Assembly: GCF_040869045.1 (NCBI RefSeq)
Contig: NC_090319.1
Coordinates: 225,656,490 to 225,720,489 of the forward strand
Source of the DNA: Eurosta solidaginis
Lineage: Eukaryota; Arthropoda; Insecta; Diptera; Tephritidae
Length of the DNA stretch: 64,000 nt
Direction of reading: 5' to 3'
Each line of letters opens with the position of its first letter. The first letter of the stretch is position 1. The translations under genes and the position numbers were made by a program. A model generated the notes under the pieces. It worked only from the letters and a program-made list of their open reading frames with translations, was not told the origin of the DNA and did not search any database. Shown here one piece after another: positions 20,410 to 31,229 of the stretch.

Positions 20410-20740
20410 TTGGCAGATATTTGGATTTTGCCACCTCTAAACGCAGTTGAGCGGATTGAACTCGGCCATAGCCGCTCCGCAGAAGGTGAACTTTATATTA
20501 TCCAACCTATTGCCACCGCCACCGCTACCGTAATGAGCCACGTCGCCACCATAAAATCGCCATCACCGCCGAATCCGCAGCAGCCGTACATAACCATAAG
20601 GAAGCTATCCCTTTTCCACTCTTTATGTAAGTTAAATGTTTTAAATTTAAATGCTATCCACTCAGAGCTTTGTTCGAGATTTGGGGATCTAAAAGGCTAC
20701 ACGTTAAATCTTGCAAGACTCGTCTTAAAAAATTAAATCT
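20410..20740 (+). other. Possible exon or chance ORF
   Basis: An open frame of 108 codons, GC-richer than its neighbourhood, containing 'ATATATVMSHVATIKSPSPP'. It has no ATG at its start; the first ATG is at about 20532. A CAG precedes it at about 20411-20413 and 'TTTATGTAAGTTAA' (donor-like GTAAGT) lies near 20624-20630, so an internal exon of about 210 bp is conceivable. No family is recognised. The donor-like sequence also occurs in the repeat partner at 20980, which weakens the exon reading. Confidence 0.2.
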
Positions 20741-21115
20741 CGAAACGCAGAAGATTTTAGTTAAATGTGGTATGCAAAACATAGTGTAAAGGAAAAGGCA
20801 CGGAGAAATGCAAGGTACACACTGTTAAGTTTACGAATTGCGTAGAACAGGCACAACACAATTAACAAAAAAGATGACACGAAAGATATTACTTTTCCTT
20901 TTAGTTTGACCAGTTTACGACAAAAAGATGGTATCAGTTTATTATCCCTGTAATTAATGACTTAATTTTCCACTCTTTATGTAAGTTAAGTGTTTTAAAT
21001 TTCTTTATTTTATTGGAGATTTAGGCATCTAAAAGGATTTAACGTTTTAACGTCTTGTAAGACTCGTTTTAAAAATTAAATATCGAAACGCAGACGATTC
21101 TAGTTAAATCTTCAT
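20611..21115. repeat. Imperfect ~150-bp direct repeat pair
   Basis: 'TTTTCCACTCTTTATGTAAG' ... 'TCTAAAAGG' ... 'CTTGTAAGACTCGTTTTAAA' ... 'TCGAAACGCAGACGATT' at 20969-21115 repeats 20611-20762 in the same order with indels. The spacing is about 358 bp. Function unknown. Confidence 0.75.
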
Positions 21116-22692
21116 TAAATCTTCAATCATTACAATATTTCAGATATGGCAACCTACAATTGATATGTCGTGGATGACAGATCTTTTTTGAATATTTTCA
21201 AATATAAATTTTTATTACCAAACGATACTGAAATAAAAAATTTATTAAAACAAAATATTCCGATATGTAAAAATATATGTGTTTCAAAAAATTAAACTCT
21301 GCGTTTGGTCCCACTTTAAATCTCTAGGTGGAGATATGCTATTGGTGTTACATTTTATTTGTTGTGATCATGTAAATTTAATTAAGTTGTTCTTGTATTT
21401 TTATTATTTTTCACAAAGTTAAAAACAGAAGTACTCTTCGAAAAGCCAAGGAAAATTGGCGAAAAGTCGGGTAGTAAGGTGAAATAAATGAGTTTTATTT
21501 GCAGAATAAATATAAAACCTTGAAAATACTTATAGTAAACTTTTAATGTTTCTTTTATAAAAAAAAAAACGGTGAAAACGCAAAATGACTTTTCAAAAAC
21601 GTTTTTCGATATACATATAAATTTTAAATTTTTACTTATGTATATCTGATTTATTTCATATCAGGAAAAAATTGGCTATTCGAGCTCTTTTTATTTGATA
21701 ACTCTAGTAAGGCTGAGAAATTCGTGCTATCACTGAGAGCTTCCTAATTGCGCGATTAATCGGCATTGGAAAAATATTACGTATAGGTCGGGCTATTAAC
21801 GTTTTGTCAGTATGGCATCATTATTCGCCTAAGTTTTTTTAAATATACATATGTTTGTATGAATACATAAAAGAGATATATAAATTGTCATTCGACGTAA
21901 AGAAAAGTTCAGAATCACAAACAACTAAACCATATTTAATTTGGTACTATTTTTATGGGATTTTGTCTCGTTCCGCAGTCAACTACTATTAGTTCAGAAA
22001 AATAAGGTAACTGATATACAGCGCTCTATGTCAAGCTAAAATGTCCAATATGAATAACACATTTACATACAAAAATAAACAACTTCCGTTGTTTTCAGCA
22101 GGGATTATAGGGTTGGTCTTCCATAAATGTGTAGAAGTATGCACTAAAAGTCCATATGTATAAAGAGATACAAAAGTTTGTTTGATAAAGTTCTTAAGCA
22201 TACATATTTTAAATAAATTTATGCTGGTACGATTAGCTGAAGGGAAATGTGAGCTTATACAATATCGATTTTCCAAATTTCACACTAACTTATTCACCTT
22301 CAGTTAAACCTCTAACCTGGGTTTTCTTCCATGTGCAAAATAAATAAAGTTATAAGTAAATGATCTATTCCGAAAAGAACATTGGATGCATTGATAAGTC
22401 TAAAGTTAAAAGTTTGAACTTTCTAATTGAATTTTGTTTGTGTAAATATATACACAGAAACAAATTATTCCAGGTATAGAACGACTCCTATAGCAAAATA
22501 TACTAATAATGCGTAGTATATGGATTTTATGTTTGAGAGAGTTGCTTTCATAATTTGTCCACATTCGTTCACTTGAAATTAAAATTGTGCATGTATTTTC
22601 GAATTATCAGCGAAACATATCTTTGGAACACCAATTAAGTTTTGCTGGAAACTGTCAAACTGTTAGTTTCCTGAACTTCCATTAGAATTTAG
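21116..22692. other. Unannotated AT-rich stretch
   Basis: Around 1.6 kb of AT-rich sequence without ORFs over about 80 codons and without recognisable transposon ends. It may be genuine intergenic host DNA between element clusters. Confidence 0.4.
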
Positions 22693-22790
22693 GCCGAGCT
22701 TCTCTTCTAACTTGCGTCGTGCTCCTTTCAAATTTTTCTACAAATTGGCGGGATGGGACCTACAAGTTTTACGCTGACTCCGAACGGTTT
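22693..22790 (-). mobile_element. tRNA-derived SINE, copy E, fragment
   Basis: About 100 bp matching the middle to 3' part of the SINE in reverse ('GCTTCTCTTCTAACTTGCGTCG', 'GTGCTCCTTTCAAATTTTTC', 'CAAATTGGCGGGATGGGACC'). The tRNA-like head is missing, as expected of a 5'-truncated or broken copy. Confidence 0.75.
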
Positions 22791-23660
22791 CCATTTTTTT
22801 ATTTCGTTTATTTTACCTAGATGGGTTTGTTTTAATTGTATAAAGTAGTATATTTTCATTTCGATATTTAAGTTCAATATTATTTTTACATAATTTATTT
22901 CCATACAAAATTGGAAAATCTTGCAATCCATTTTCGAGTAACCTCCCGGAGACCCTAGCTTGAAAATTGGAACACACATCGAAATCCGACGACAATTAAA
23001 CATAAGGGAAAAAACTTTGATAGATTGTTCAGGGATTGCGGAAATTCTAAGAAATGTCCTAACTTGAAAATTTTGTTTTTTTCCGCTAGGTGGGTCAGGG
23101 ATCGTGAAAATTAAAAAAATCGTCCGAACTTGAAAATTTTGCTTCGAGTTTTAAGAACTTCCCGATAACATAGTTACTCACAATTTTGAACATAGCTTTG
23201 GACCTATTCCGTTGTAGTAATCAGGATAAAGAAGTTGTCTATATGGGACAAGGAGCGCAATATTCAGAGAGTCCATTTACAACATATGGAATATTATGAC
23301 GGCTACTTGAGAAACTTCCCACAGAGCCGGTTTCTTGAAACTAAGAACATGCTCTATAACCCGATGACAATACAACACGAAGGTGGTCCAGGAATCCTGA
23401 GAAGTCAAAAAATCTTCCGAGATTGGAAAATGTGCTTTTGAGTTTTAAAGAACTTCCCTGTAACGCAGTGGCCTGGAAATTTAATTATGTATAGCTTTGG
23501 GCTTTATTAAGTCGTAATATTTAGCATACACAAGTTGTATCGATGTGAGGGGGATCGGGATATTTAAAATACAACATGGCGACCGCTACTTGGAAATTTC
23601 CGTAGAGCTATGTTCTTAAAACTTATATCGCTTTCGAGTTTCAAGAATTTCGATAGACCA
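22791..23660. repeat. Diverged non-coding repeats ('CGCTAGGTGG' family)
   Basis: Several diverged units of 'AACTTGAAAATTTTG(C)TTCGAGTTTTAAG', 'AACTTCCCGATAAC', 'TAGCTTTGG(A)C(T)TTAT' recur every 150-200 bp. Motifs overlap those at 6090-6480 ('CCCGATGACAAT', 'GGTGG..CAGGGATCG'), so both are parts of one repeat family. No coding potential. Confidence 0.55.
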
Positions 23661-23907
23661 GTGACTTGAAACTTTAAATACAGCTTTGGGCTTTATAACA
23701 TTTTGATGTTGAGGAAAAAAGAGGCTTCTAGATGCGACGAGATCGAGATATTTATAACGTTTCCTATTCTGGAAAAGTGTTACGCTTTTTGTGCGCTGCG
23801 TTGTCGTTGTCGTTTGTCCTGTATTTATAGTTCGAAGGTACATGAACAGGTATAGTCAAAATTGATGCTTGTGCATATTTAGTTATGTGTATGTGCTGTG
23901 TGCTCAT

Positions 23908-24700
23908 TCAGAATCGAGGGTGGGTTTTACTGATCGGTTTTGTGGCTGACTGAGGCAGGTCAAAGTCCGTAATTTTAGTCGTTTCACCTTCTTTGTGGAT
24001 TTTTTGTTTTGGTGCGTTAATTGTTTTGTGGTTATTTGTTGTTGTGTGTTTGTCTGTTGTACCTGTGTCATTACCTTGTTTCTTGTAAACAAGTTTTAAA
24101 GGCTCGAATATTGTGTCAGAAATTGTGTTTATCTGTTCGTTTCTTATTCTACGGTCGAATGATTTCTGTGTGTAGATTTCCATGTTTTCGAGTAAGTTAA
24201 CACGTCGGCCTTTTGCTTGTATGTGAAAAACCCTAACTGTTGTATTGATGTTTGCTGGGGAACATTCATTTTCGACCATGTGATTCGCGAAGTTAGACTC
24301 AGGTATAATGTTTGGATTCCGTGTTTTTTGTAGTAATCTCTAATGTGCTCTCGGAACCTCGTTCTTATTTGCCATCCTGTTTGACCTATGTAACTATGTT
24401 GGCATCCGCAGGTAAGCTTGTATACGCCGTAGATACTAAAAGGTTCCTCTGAGTTAATGATAATTCTTAGTTTCCGGCATATATTGTTCGATGCTTTGAA
24501 CGCTGTGTTAATGTCGTATTTTTTAAAGAAGTTTGCCAATTTATATGTTGCTTTTCCAGTATATGTCATAGTCGTCCAGGTGTTATTATTTTCCTTGTCA
24601 TTATTTCTTTTTGGCTCACCATGCGTCCTTCTGAGCTTATCTATTAGTGCTTTTTTATATCCTTTGTTTGCAGCAATGTTATGTATGACTTCAAGTAAAG
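23908..24700 (-). pseudogene. Penelope-like element, C-terminal GIY-YIG endonuclease
   Basis: Reverse-strand frame: end of the RT ('NIAANKGYKKALIDKLRR'), linker 'YKLANFFKKYDINTAFKASN', then the nuclease 'YGVYKLTCGCQHSYIGQTGW' and 'IRTRFREH'. GIY-YIG endonucleases on an RT are diagnostic of Penelope-like retroelements, which use them to nick target DNA. A frameshift near 24290-24330 moves to the frame 'FANHMVENECS', which continues to the C-terminus near 23908. The RT core is absent, so this is a 5'-truncated, dead copy. Confidence 0.9.
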
Positions 24701-24714
24701 TGGGTAAATTTTTT

Positions 24715-25093
24715 GCCTTTGCAATTCATGAGGCAAAGATGACTTTTTACCAAACTAAATCAAATACAAAAACTAAATCGAAAGGAGAAAATTTATTGTC
24801 GAAAACTGTGCTAGTTGTTGTATTGTGTAGAAAAGTAAAGTATTTTAAATAAACATCCCAATCAGAAAGTGTATCGTTTAAATATGCACGTAAGTATTCA
24901 TTAAAAACTCTATGATTGTACCAACAGTTTCATGATGGTATGCAGTTGAAAAACCATGTTTTATGTTTAAAAGTGATGTCAATTCATTTTTAAATTCTAA
25001 TTCTAAATATGATGATGGCGTTCATTACGCCATATGTTAAAATAAATGTTTCAAAAATTGCCGATGCAATTGTTTTTGCTGATTTATATGGTA
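24715..25093 (-). pseudogene. Ty3/gypsy integrase core fragment
   Basis: Read on the reverse strand across two frameshifts: 'SAKTIASAIFETFILTYGV', then 'EFKNELTSLL', 'GFSTAYHHETVGTI', 'NHRVFNEYLRAYLNDTLSDW' and 'FSPFDLVF'. The 'YHHETxGxIERNHR..NEYLR' signature carries the catalytic Glu and is the same integrase type as gypsy-4 (42380-43738). Only the core remains. It abuts the Penelope-like fragment on one side and a hAT-like end on the other. Confidence 0.8.
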
Positions 25094-25250
25094 TAGCCAG
25101 GGTCGCGGAGAGGGGAGAGGGGGGAGGAGGGCAGCCAGGGCAATTGCCCTGAGGCCCGGAAGGTTTTTGGGGGACCAGCAAGGCAAAGCAGTATTGACAG
25201 TACTCTAAATAGGATTTCATAGATACATACATATTTTGTTGCAAAAAAAA
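25094..25250. mobile_element. Possible hAT-type terminus
   Basis: A sharply GC-rich segment, 'CCAGGGTCGCGGAGAGGGG' through 'AGGGCAATTGCCCT' (a 14-bp palindrome) to 'GGCCCGGAAGGTTTTTGGGG'. Ends of this look are common in hAT elements whose transposases resemble the remnant at 43755-45270. No partner inverted repeat is visible here, so this is tentative. Confidence 0.35.
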
Positions 25251-25325
25251 AAATTATTTTAAAATTGAAAATCACTTAACTAAATCATAAGCATAAGATC
25301 AAATACTATGGGGCATAGTCATAGT

Positions 25326-25426
25326 CGAAATAAAATGTGATTTTAATTTAGATAAACGTTTTTGACACAATTATATATTTATCTGTCAAAAATGATTCAA
25401 CTAACTTAAAATCACATTTTATTTCG
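25326..25426. repeat. 101-bp hairpin, MITE-like
   Basis: 'CGAAATAAAATGTGATTTTA' (25326-25345, perfect for 21 bases) is matched in reverse complement at 25406-25426; inside, 'GTTTTTGACA' and 'TGTCAAAAAT' pair as well. Non-coding. Confidence 0.75.
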
Positions 25427-25609
25427 AATTCCCAATGACTTAAGTGGTCGCCATTTCCTTCAAATCATACTCCATACTACTCTAAAAAAACGAAGAAAAA
25501 ATAAAGAATGGTGCTGAACAATAATATTATCCCGTTCGTAATCTCCGAATAATCGGATGTATAAGATAAGAAATATCTAGTGAACAGATCTACATACCTA
25601 AACGATTTT

Positions 25610-28600
25610 TAAGATAAATATAAAATAAAAAATAGGTAGATACTTTGTGTGAGGATGCAAAGTTTCAGGTTTTTTGTGGTCTGCGTGTAAAAACTATGAC
25701 TACGAATCACGTATTTCAACAAAATATGACGTAAACGAACTATTTGATGAAATTTTATGAATTTTGAAGCTTCTAGCCGTAAAAAAGGGGCAAAAAAATA
25801 CAGTTTATATGGGGTATATAAAATATGTACCACCGATCTCTATGATTTTTTCAGACAACAATATATGCTATATACGTAAGCATTTGGTGAAATTTGAAGC
25901 TTCTAGCTGTTAAAATGGGGCAGAAATTGCGCAAAGTTTCTTATCTGAACAATCGGTTGTATGAGATATATACTATATATACCACCGATCTCAATGATTT
26001 TTTTCGACAACAATATATACTATACACGTAAGCATTTTGTGAAATTTGAAGCTTCTAGCTGTTAAAATGGGGAAGAAATTGCGCAAAGTTTCTTATCTGA
26101 ACAATCGGTTGTATGAGATTATATATACCACCGGTCTCTATGATTTTTTCAGACAACAATATATGCTACACACGTAAACATTTGGTGAAATTTGAACATA
26201 TCTAAACGATATTTAAGATATATATAAAATAAAAAATAGATAGGTACTTTGTATGAGGATGCAAAGCTTCACGCTAGACAGTTTATATGGAGTAAATAAT
26301 ATATATATACCACCGATCTCTATGATTTTTTCAGACAACAATATATGCTATATACGTAATCATTTGGTGAAATTTGAAGCTTCTAGCTGTTAAAACGGGG
26401 CAGAAATTGCGCAAAGTTTCTTATCTGAACAATCGGTTGTATGAGATATATACTATGTATACTACCGATCTCAATGATTTTTTCAGACATCAATATATGC
26501 TATACACATAAGCATATGGCATATAAGCTTCTAGCTGTTAAAATGGGGCCAAAATCGGAAAAAAATATATATATACTATATATATATACTATATATACCA
26601 TCATATATATATTATATATATCACCGATCTCTATGATTTTTGACACAACAATATATACTATATACGTAAGCAATCGGTGAAATTTGAAGCTTATAGCTCT
26701 TAAAATGGGGTAGAAATTGCGAAAAGTTTCTTATCTGAACAATCGGTTGTATGAGATATATACTATATATACCACCGATCTCTATTTTTTTTACAGACAA
26801 CAATATATGCCATATACGTAAGCTTTCGGTGAAATTTGAAGCTTCTAGCTGTTAAAATGGGGCTAAAATTGCGAAAATATTTATATATACTATATATACC
26901 ACCATATATATACTATATATACCACCGATCTGTATGATTTTTTTAGAGAACAATATATGCTATATACGTAAGCATTCGTTGAAATTTGAAGCCTCTAGCT
27001 CTTAAAATGGGGCAGTAATTACGAAAAGTTTCTTATCTGAACAATCGGTTGTGGGGGATATATACTATATATACGACCGATCTCATCAATTTTTTCAGGC
27101 AACAATATGTGCAATATACGAAAGTATATGGTGAAGTTTGAAGCTTCATTCTGTTAAATTGAGTAAGATATTACAAAAATCCTCTTTTTCTGAAAAATCG
27201 GTCGTATGGAGGATATATGCTATAGTGGTCCCATCCGGCCGGTTCCGACAAATGTCTAATCGGACACCCAAATACACCCGCTCACCAAATTTTATCAAGA
27301 TATCTCAAAAATTGAGGGACTAGTTTGCATACAAACAGACAGAGAGAAATCACATATTTCAACAATATATGACGTAAACGTAACTATTTGATGAAATTTT
27401 ATGAATTTTGAAGCTACTAGCCGTAAAAAAGGGGCAAAAAAAATATGGGGTATATAAAATATGTACCACCGATCTCTATGATTTTTTCAGACAACAGTAT
27501 ATGCTATATACGTAAGCATTTGGTGAAATTGGAAGCTTCTAGCTGTTAAAATGGGGCAGAAATTGCGCAAAGTTTCTTATCTGAACAATCGGTTGTATGA
27601 GATATATACTATATATACCACCGATCTCAATGATTTTTTCAGACAAAAATATATACTATACACGTAAGCATTTGGTGAAATTTGAAAGTTCTAGCTGTTA
27701 AAATGGGGAAGAAATTGCCAAAGTTCCTTATCTGAACAATCGGTTGTATGAGATTATATATACCACGGGTCTCTATGATTTTTTCAGACAACAATATATG
27801 CTATACACGTAAACATTTGGTGAAATTTGAACATATCTAAACGATTTTTAAGATAAATATAAAATAAAAAATAGGTAGGTACTTTGTGTGAGGATGCAAA
27901 GCTTCACGGTTTTTGTGGTTTGAATGTAAAAGCTATGAATACGAATTACGTATTTCAAAAATATATGACGTAAAGGTAACTATTTGATAAAATTTGATGA
28001 ATTTTGAAGCGTCTCTCCGTAAAAAAGGGGCAAAAATGACAGTTTATATGAAGTAAATAATATATATATACCACCGATCTCTATGATTTTTTCAGACAAC
28101 AATATATGCTATATACGTAATCATTTGGTGAAATTTAAAGCTTGTAGCTGTTAAAATGGGGCCGAAATCGCAAAAAAAATATATATATACTATATATATA
28201 TACTATATATACCATCATATATATATTATATATATCACCGATCTCTATGAGTTTTTGACACAAAAATATATACTATATACGCAAGCAATCGGTGAAATTT
28301 GAAGCTTCTAGCTGTTAAAACAGGGCAGCAATTGCGCAAAGTTTCTTATCTGAACAATCGATTGTATGAGATATATACTATGTATACCACCGATCTCAAT
28401 GATTTTTTCAGACATCAATGTATGCTATACACATAATCATTTGGTGAAATTTGAAGCTTGTAGCTGTTAAATTGGGGCCGAAATCGCAAAAAAAATATAT
28501 ATATACTATATATACCATCATTATATATTATATATATCACCGATCTCTATGATTTTTTGACACAAAAATATATACTATATACGCAAGCAATCGGTGAAAT

Positions 28601-29330
28601 TTGAAACTTATAGCTGTTAAAATGGGGTAGAAATTGCGAAAAGTTTCTTATCTGAAAAATTGGTTGTATGAGATATATACTATATATACAACCGATCTCT
28701 ATGATTTTTACAGACAACAATATATGCCATATACGTAAGCATTCGGTGAAATTTGAAGCTTCTAGCTGTTAAAATGGGGCTAAAATTGCGAAAATATATA
28801 TATATACTATATATACCACCATATATATACTATATATATAACCATATATATACTATATATACCACCGATCTGTATGATTTTTTCAGAGAACAATATATGC
28901 TATATACGGAAACATTCGTTGAAATTTGAAGCCTCTAGCTCTAAAAATGGGGCGGTAATTACGAAAAGTTTCTTATCTGAACAATCGGTTGTGGGGGATA
29001 TATACTATATATACAACCGATCTCATCAATTTTTTCAGGCAACAATATGTGCAATATACGAAAGTATATGGTGAAGTTTGAAGCTTCAATCTGTTAAATT
29101 GAGTAAGATATTACAAAAATCCTCTTTTTCTGAAAAATCGTTTGTATGGAGGATATATGCTATAGTGGTCCGATCCGGCCAGTTCCGACAAATGTCTAAT
29201 CGGACACCCAAATACACCCGCTCACCAAATTTTATCAAGATATCTCAAAAATTGAGGGACTAGTTTGCATACAAACAGACAGACGGACATGGCTAAATCA
29301 ACTCAGCTCTTCAACCTGATTATTTCGGTA
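25610..29330. repeat. AT-rich tandem array with large internal duplication
   Basis: Around twenty diverged units of 'ACCGATCTCTATGATTTTTT', 'CAGACAACAATATATGCTAT', 'TGGTGAAATTTGAAGCTTCT', 'AGCTGTTAAAATGGGGC' and 'TTATCTGAACAATCGGTTGT', unit length about 150-190 bp, with TATA-rich expansions. The block 25706-27350 is repeated at 27355-29293. It ends in 'ACAGACAGACGGACATGGCT', similar to the 3' zone of the element at 37170 and to intergenic repeats I know from other flies. No coding function; ORFs inside are repeat artefacts. Confidence 0.8.
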
Positions 29331-29370
29331 TACTTAATGGTGGGTCTATCTATTTTCCTTTAAGGACTTA

Positions 29371-30835
29371 CAATTTTAGGTTTCGTGACGAAATTAATAT
29401 ACCATTTCATTTTCATGAAAGATATAAAAATACGAGCAGAACAGTTCGAAAATATAAAAGAACCTTGCAACAAGAATGAGCTTGGTGCAATTTGTTTGCA
29501 TTGGGACGGAAAGCTGTTACCAGCTCTTACTAGGAATGAAAAAGTTGACAGACTTCCAATCATAATGCGGGCGTGCGGAGCAACTACTGGAAGTGCCCGC
29601 ACTTAAAAGAGGAACTGGCAGAGAACAGGCGTCTGCTGATTGTAAAGCTATATTTGAATGGGGACTTCACGATCATATAAAAGCTTTGGTGTTCGACACA
29701 ACTGCAGTAAATACAGGCCGTTTTAGTGGAACCTGTACGACTATTGAACACAGTCTTCAAAAGCAGCTTCTTTGGTTACCTTACCGTCACCACATTTTGG
29801 AAGTCGTATTAAAAATTGCCTTTGAAGTTAAGTTGAGCAAAACCGAAAGCCCAAATGTAAAAATATTTGAGCAATTTAAAAATACATGGGAAAATCTTAA
29901 CCAAAATAATTATCAGACTGGAATGGAAGACAATGATGTCAAAAAATATTTAACAGTAGATAAAGATAAAATAATTGAACGATGCGATCAAAACTAAACA
30001 GCCAAGAGATGATTACAGGGAGTTGAGCTAACACTAATATTTCTTGGCGAGACTCCACCTATTCGCGATGCAGATTTTCGCGCCCCTGGGGCTGTCCACC
30101 ACGCGATATGGATGGCAGAAGCTATATACTGCTTAAAAATATTTTAATTTCGACGTGAATTTGATTTGAAGATAAGAAAACTTTATGATAAAAAATGATA
30201 AAAGATAAGAAAACTTTATGTAATATATGCATTTTTATTGTTTCAATATATGTTGAGATGTGGTTCTCTGCCCTTCTGCTGTACAAGCTCCATACAAAGA
30301 TTTCCAGCTTTTGAAAAAACTGGATTATTTTAAAAAAAATGTATGCTGATATATCTCAAGTTGCATTACACAAATTTAAAAACCACTTATGGTACTTGAG
30401 TCCTGAATGTGCGGCTTTAGCATTTTTTGATAACTCTGTTGAGTAAAAAAAAATATGGTGAAGACATTGAGTCGTGACACTTAAGATGAAGACGTAAAAT
30501 GCGCCTCAATTCAAAATCTAAATGTTATACATGTTATTGAAGGCGGAATGGATCGGTTCATTTCTTCTGAGACAAATAATTTTTTTCTTCGCTTTAAAAT
30601 CAATACAGCATTTTTGAAAAATGATCCAAGTTCATGGCCTGCGGATAGTAATTTTAAACTGCCCTTCAAATTGTTAATGACATTCACGTGGTAAACGATA
30701 CAGCTGAACGAGCGGTGAAATTGATGCAAGACTACAACCCAATCTCACAAAAGATGAGGAACAAAAACAGTATATATTGCAAGTAGTCAAAAACTATCAA
30801 AAACAATTTCCTATGAGCACGAAGGAGATTTAATT
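29371..30835 (+). pseudogene. Transposase-like gene remnant of an unnamed insect family
   Basis: Frames shift several times but read in order: 'GAICLHWDGKLLPALT', 'KVDRLPIIMRACG', 'FEWGLHDHIKALVFDTTAVN', 'TGRFSGTCTTIEHSL', 'YRHHILEVVLKIAFEV', a 'DYRE..' segment, 'PPRD' with 'GGCPP' region near 30085, and C-terminal 'VNDTAERAVKLMQDYN'. I recognise this order from uncharacterised insect and Hydra proteins with 'FDTTxxNTG...CRHHIxExVL', which behave as repetitive, probably transposase-derived genes. The superfamily is not certain. It lies directly after the AT-rich array and lacks its N-terminus. Confidence 0.6.
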
Positions 30836-31229
30836 ACAAAACTTTTTATAATTACACCATTTAATAAAATAAATAATCATCAGGCAAAGAATGCGAATAT
30901 ATGTGAAAATTTCGCTGTTATTTTTTAATTTGGTTTTTTCTGGATTAAATATTAATGTTAAAGAAAACTAATACAGAGCAACACTGTTCATCAGATATAT
31001 CCCTAGAATATTTGTGAATAAAGTTTTTCTACAAAATAAATATTACTGAAGTTTAGAACAATTAAAGCGAGCCATAGTGAGAAAAATTGCATTTATAGCT
31101 AACTTTGTGGGCTCAAGGCACGCCCAATAATTATGCAAACGATCTAAAATTTTTTATATACAATTTTTTTTGAATTTGGAATAAATCTAAGGGGTTTGCC
31201 AAGTGAAAATACAAAAAAAAAAATGTTTT
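30836..31229. other. Unannotated AT-rich spacer
   Basis: No ORF, repeat or RNA recognised between the transposase remnant and the LINE. Confidence 0.4.

Noticed and set aside
24457..24852. Plus-strand 131-codon hydrophobic ORF
   Set aside because: Antisense shadow of the Penelope-like nuclease and integrase fragments.
27138..27323. 61-codon ORF repeated at 29078-29263
   Set aside because: Repeat of a non-coding AT-rich array; the two ORFs are duplicates within the block and carry no motif.
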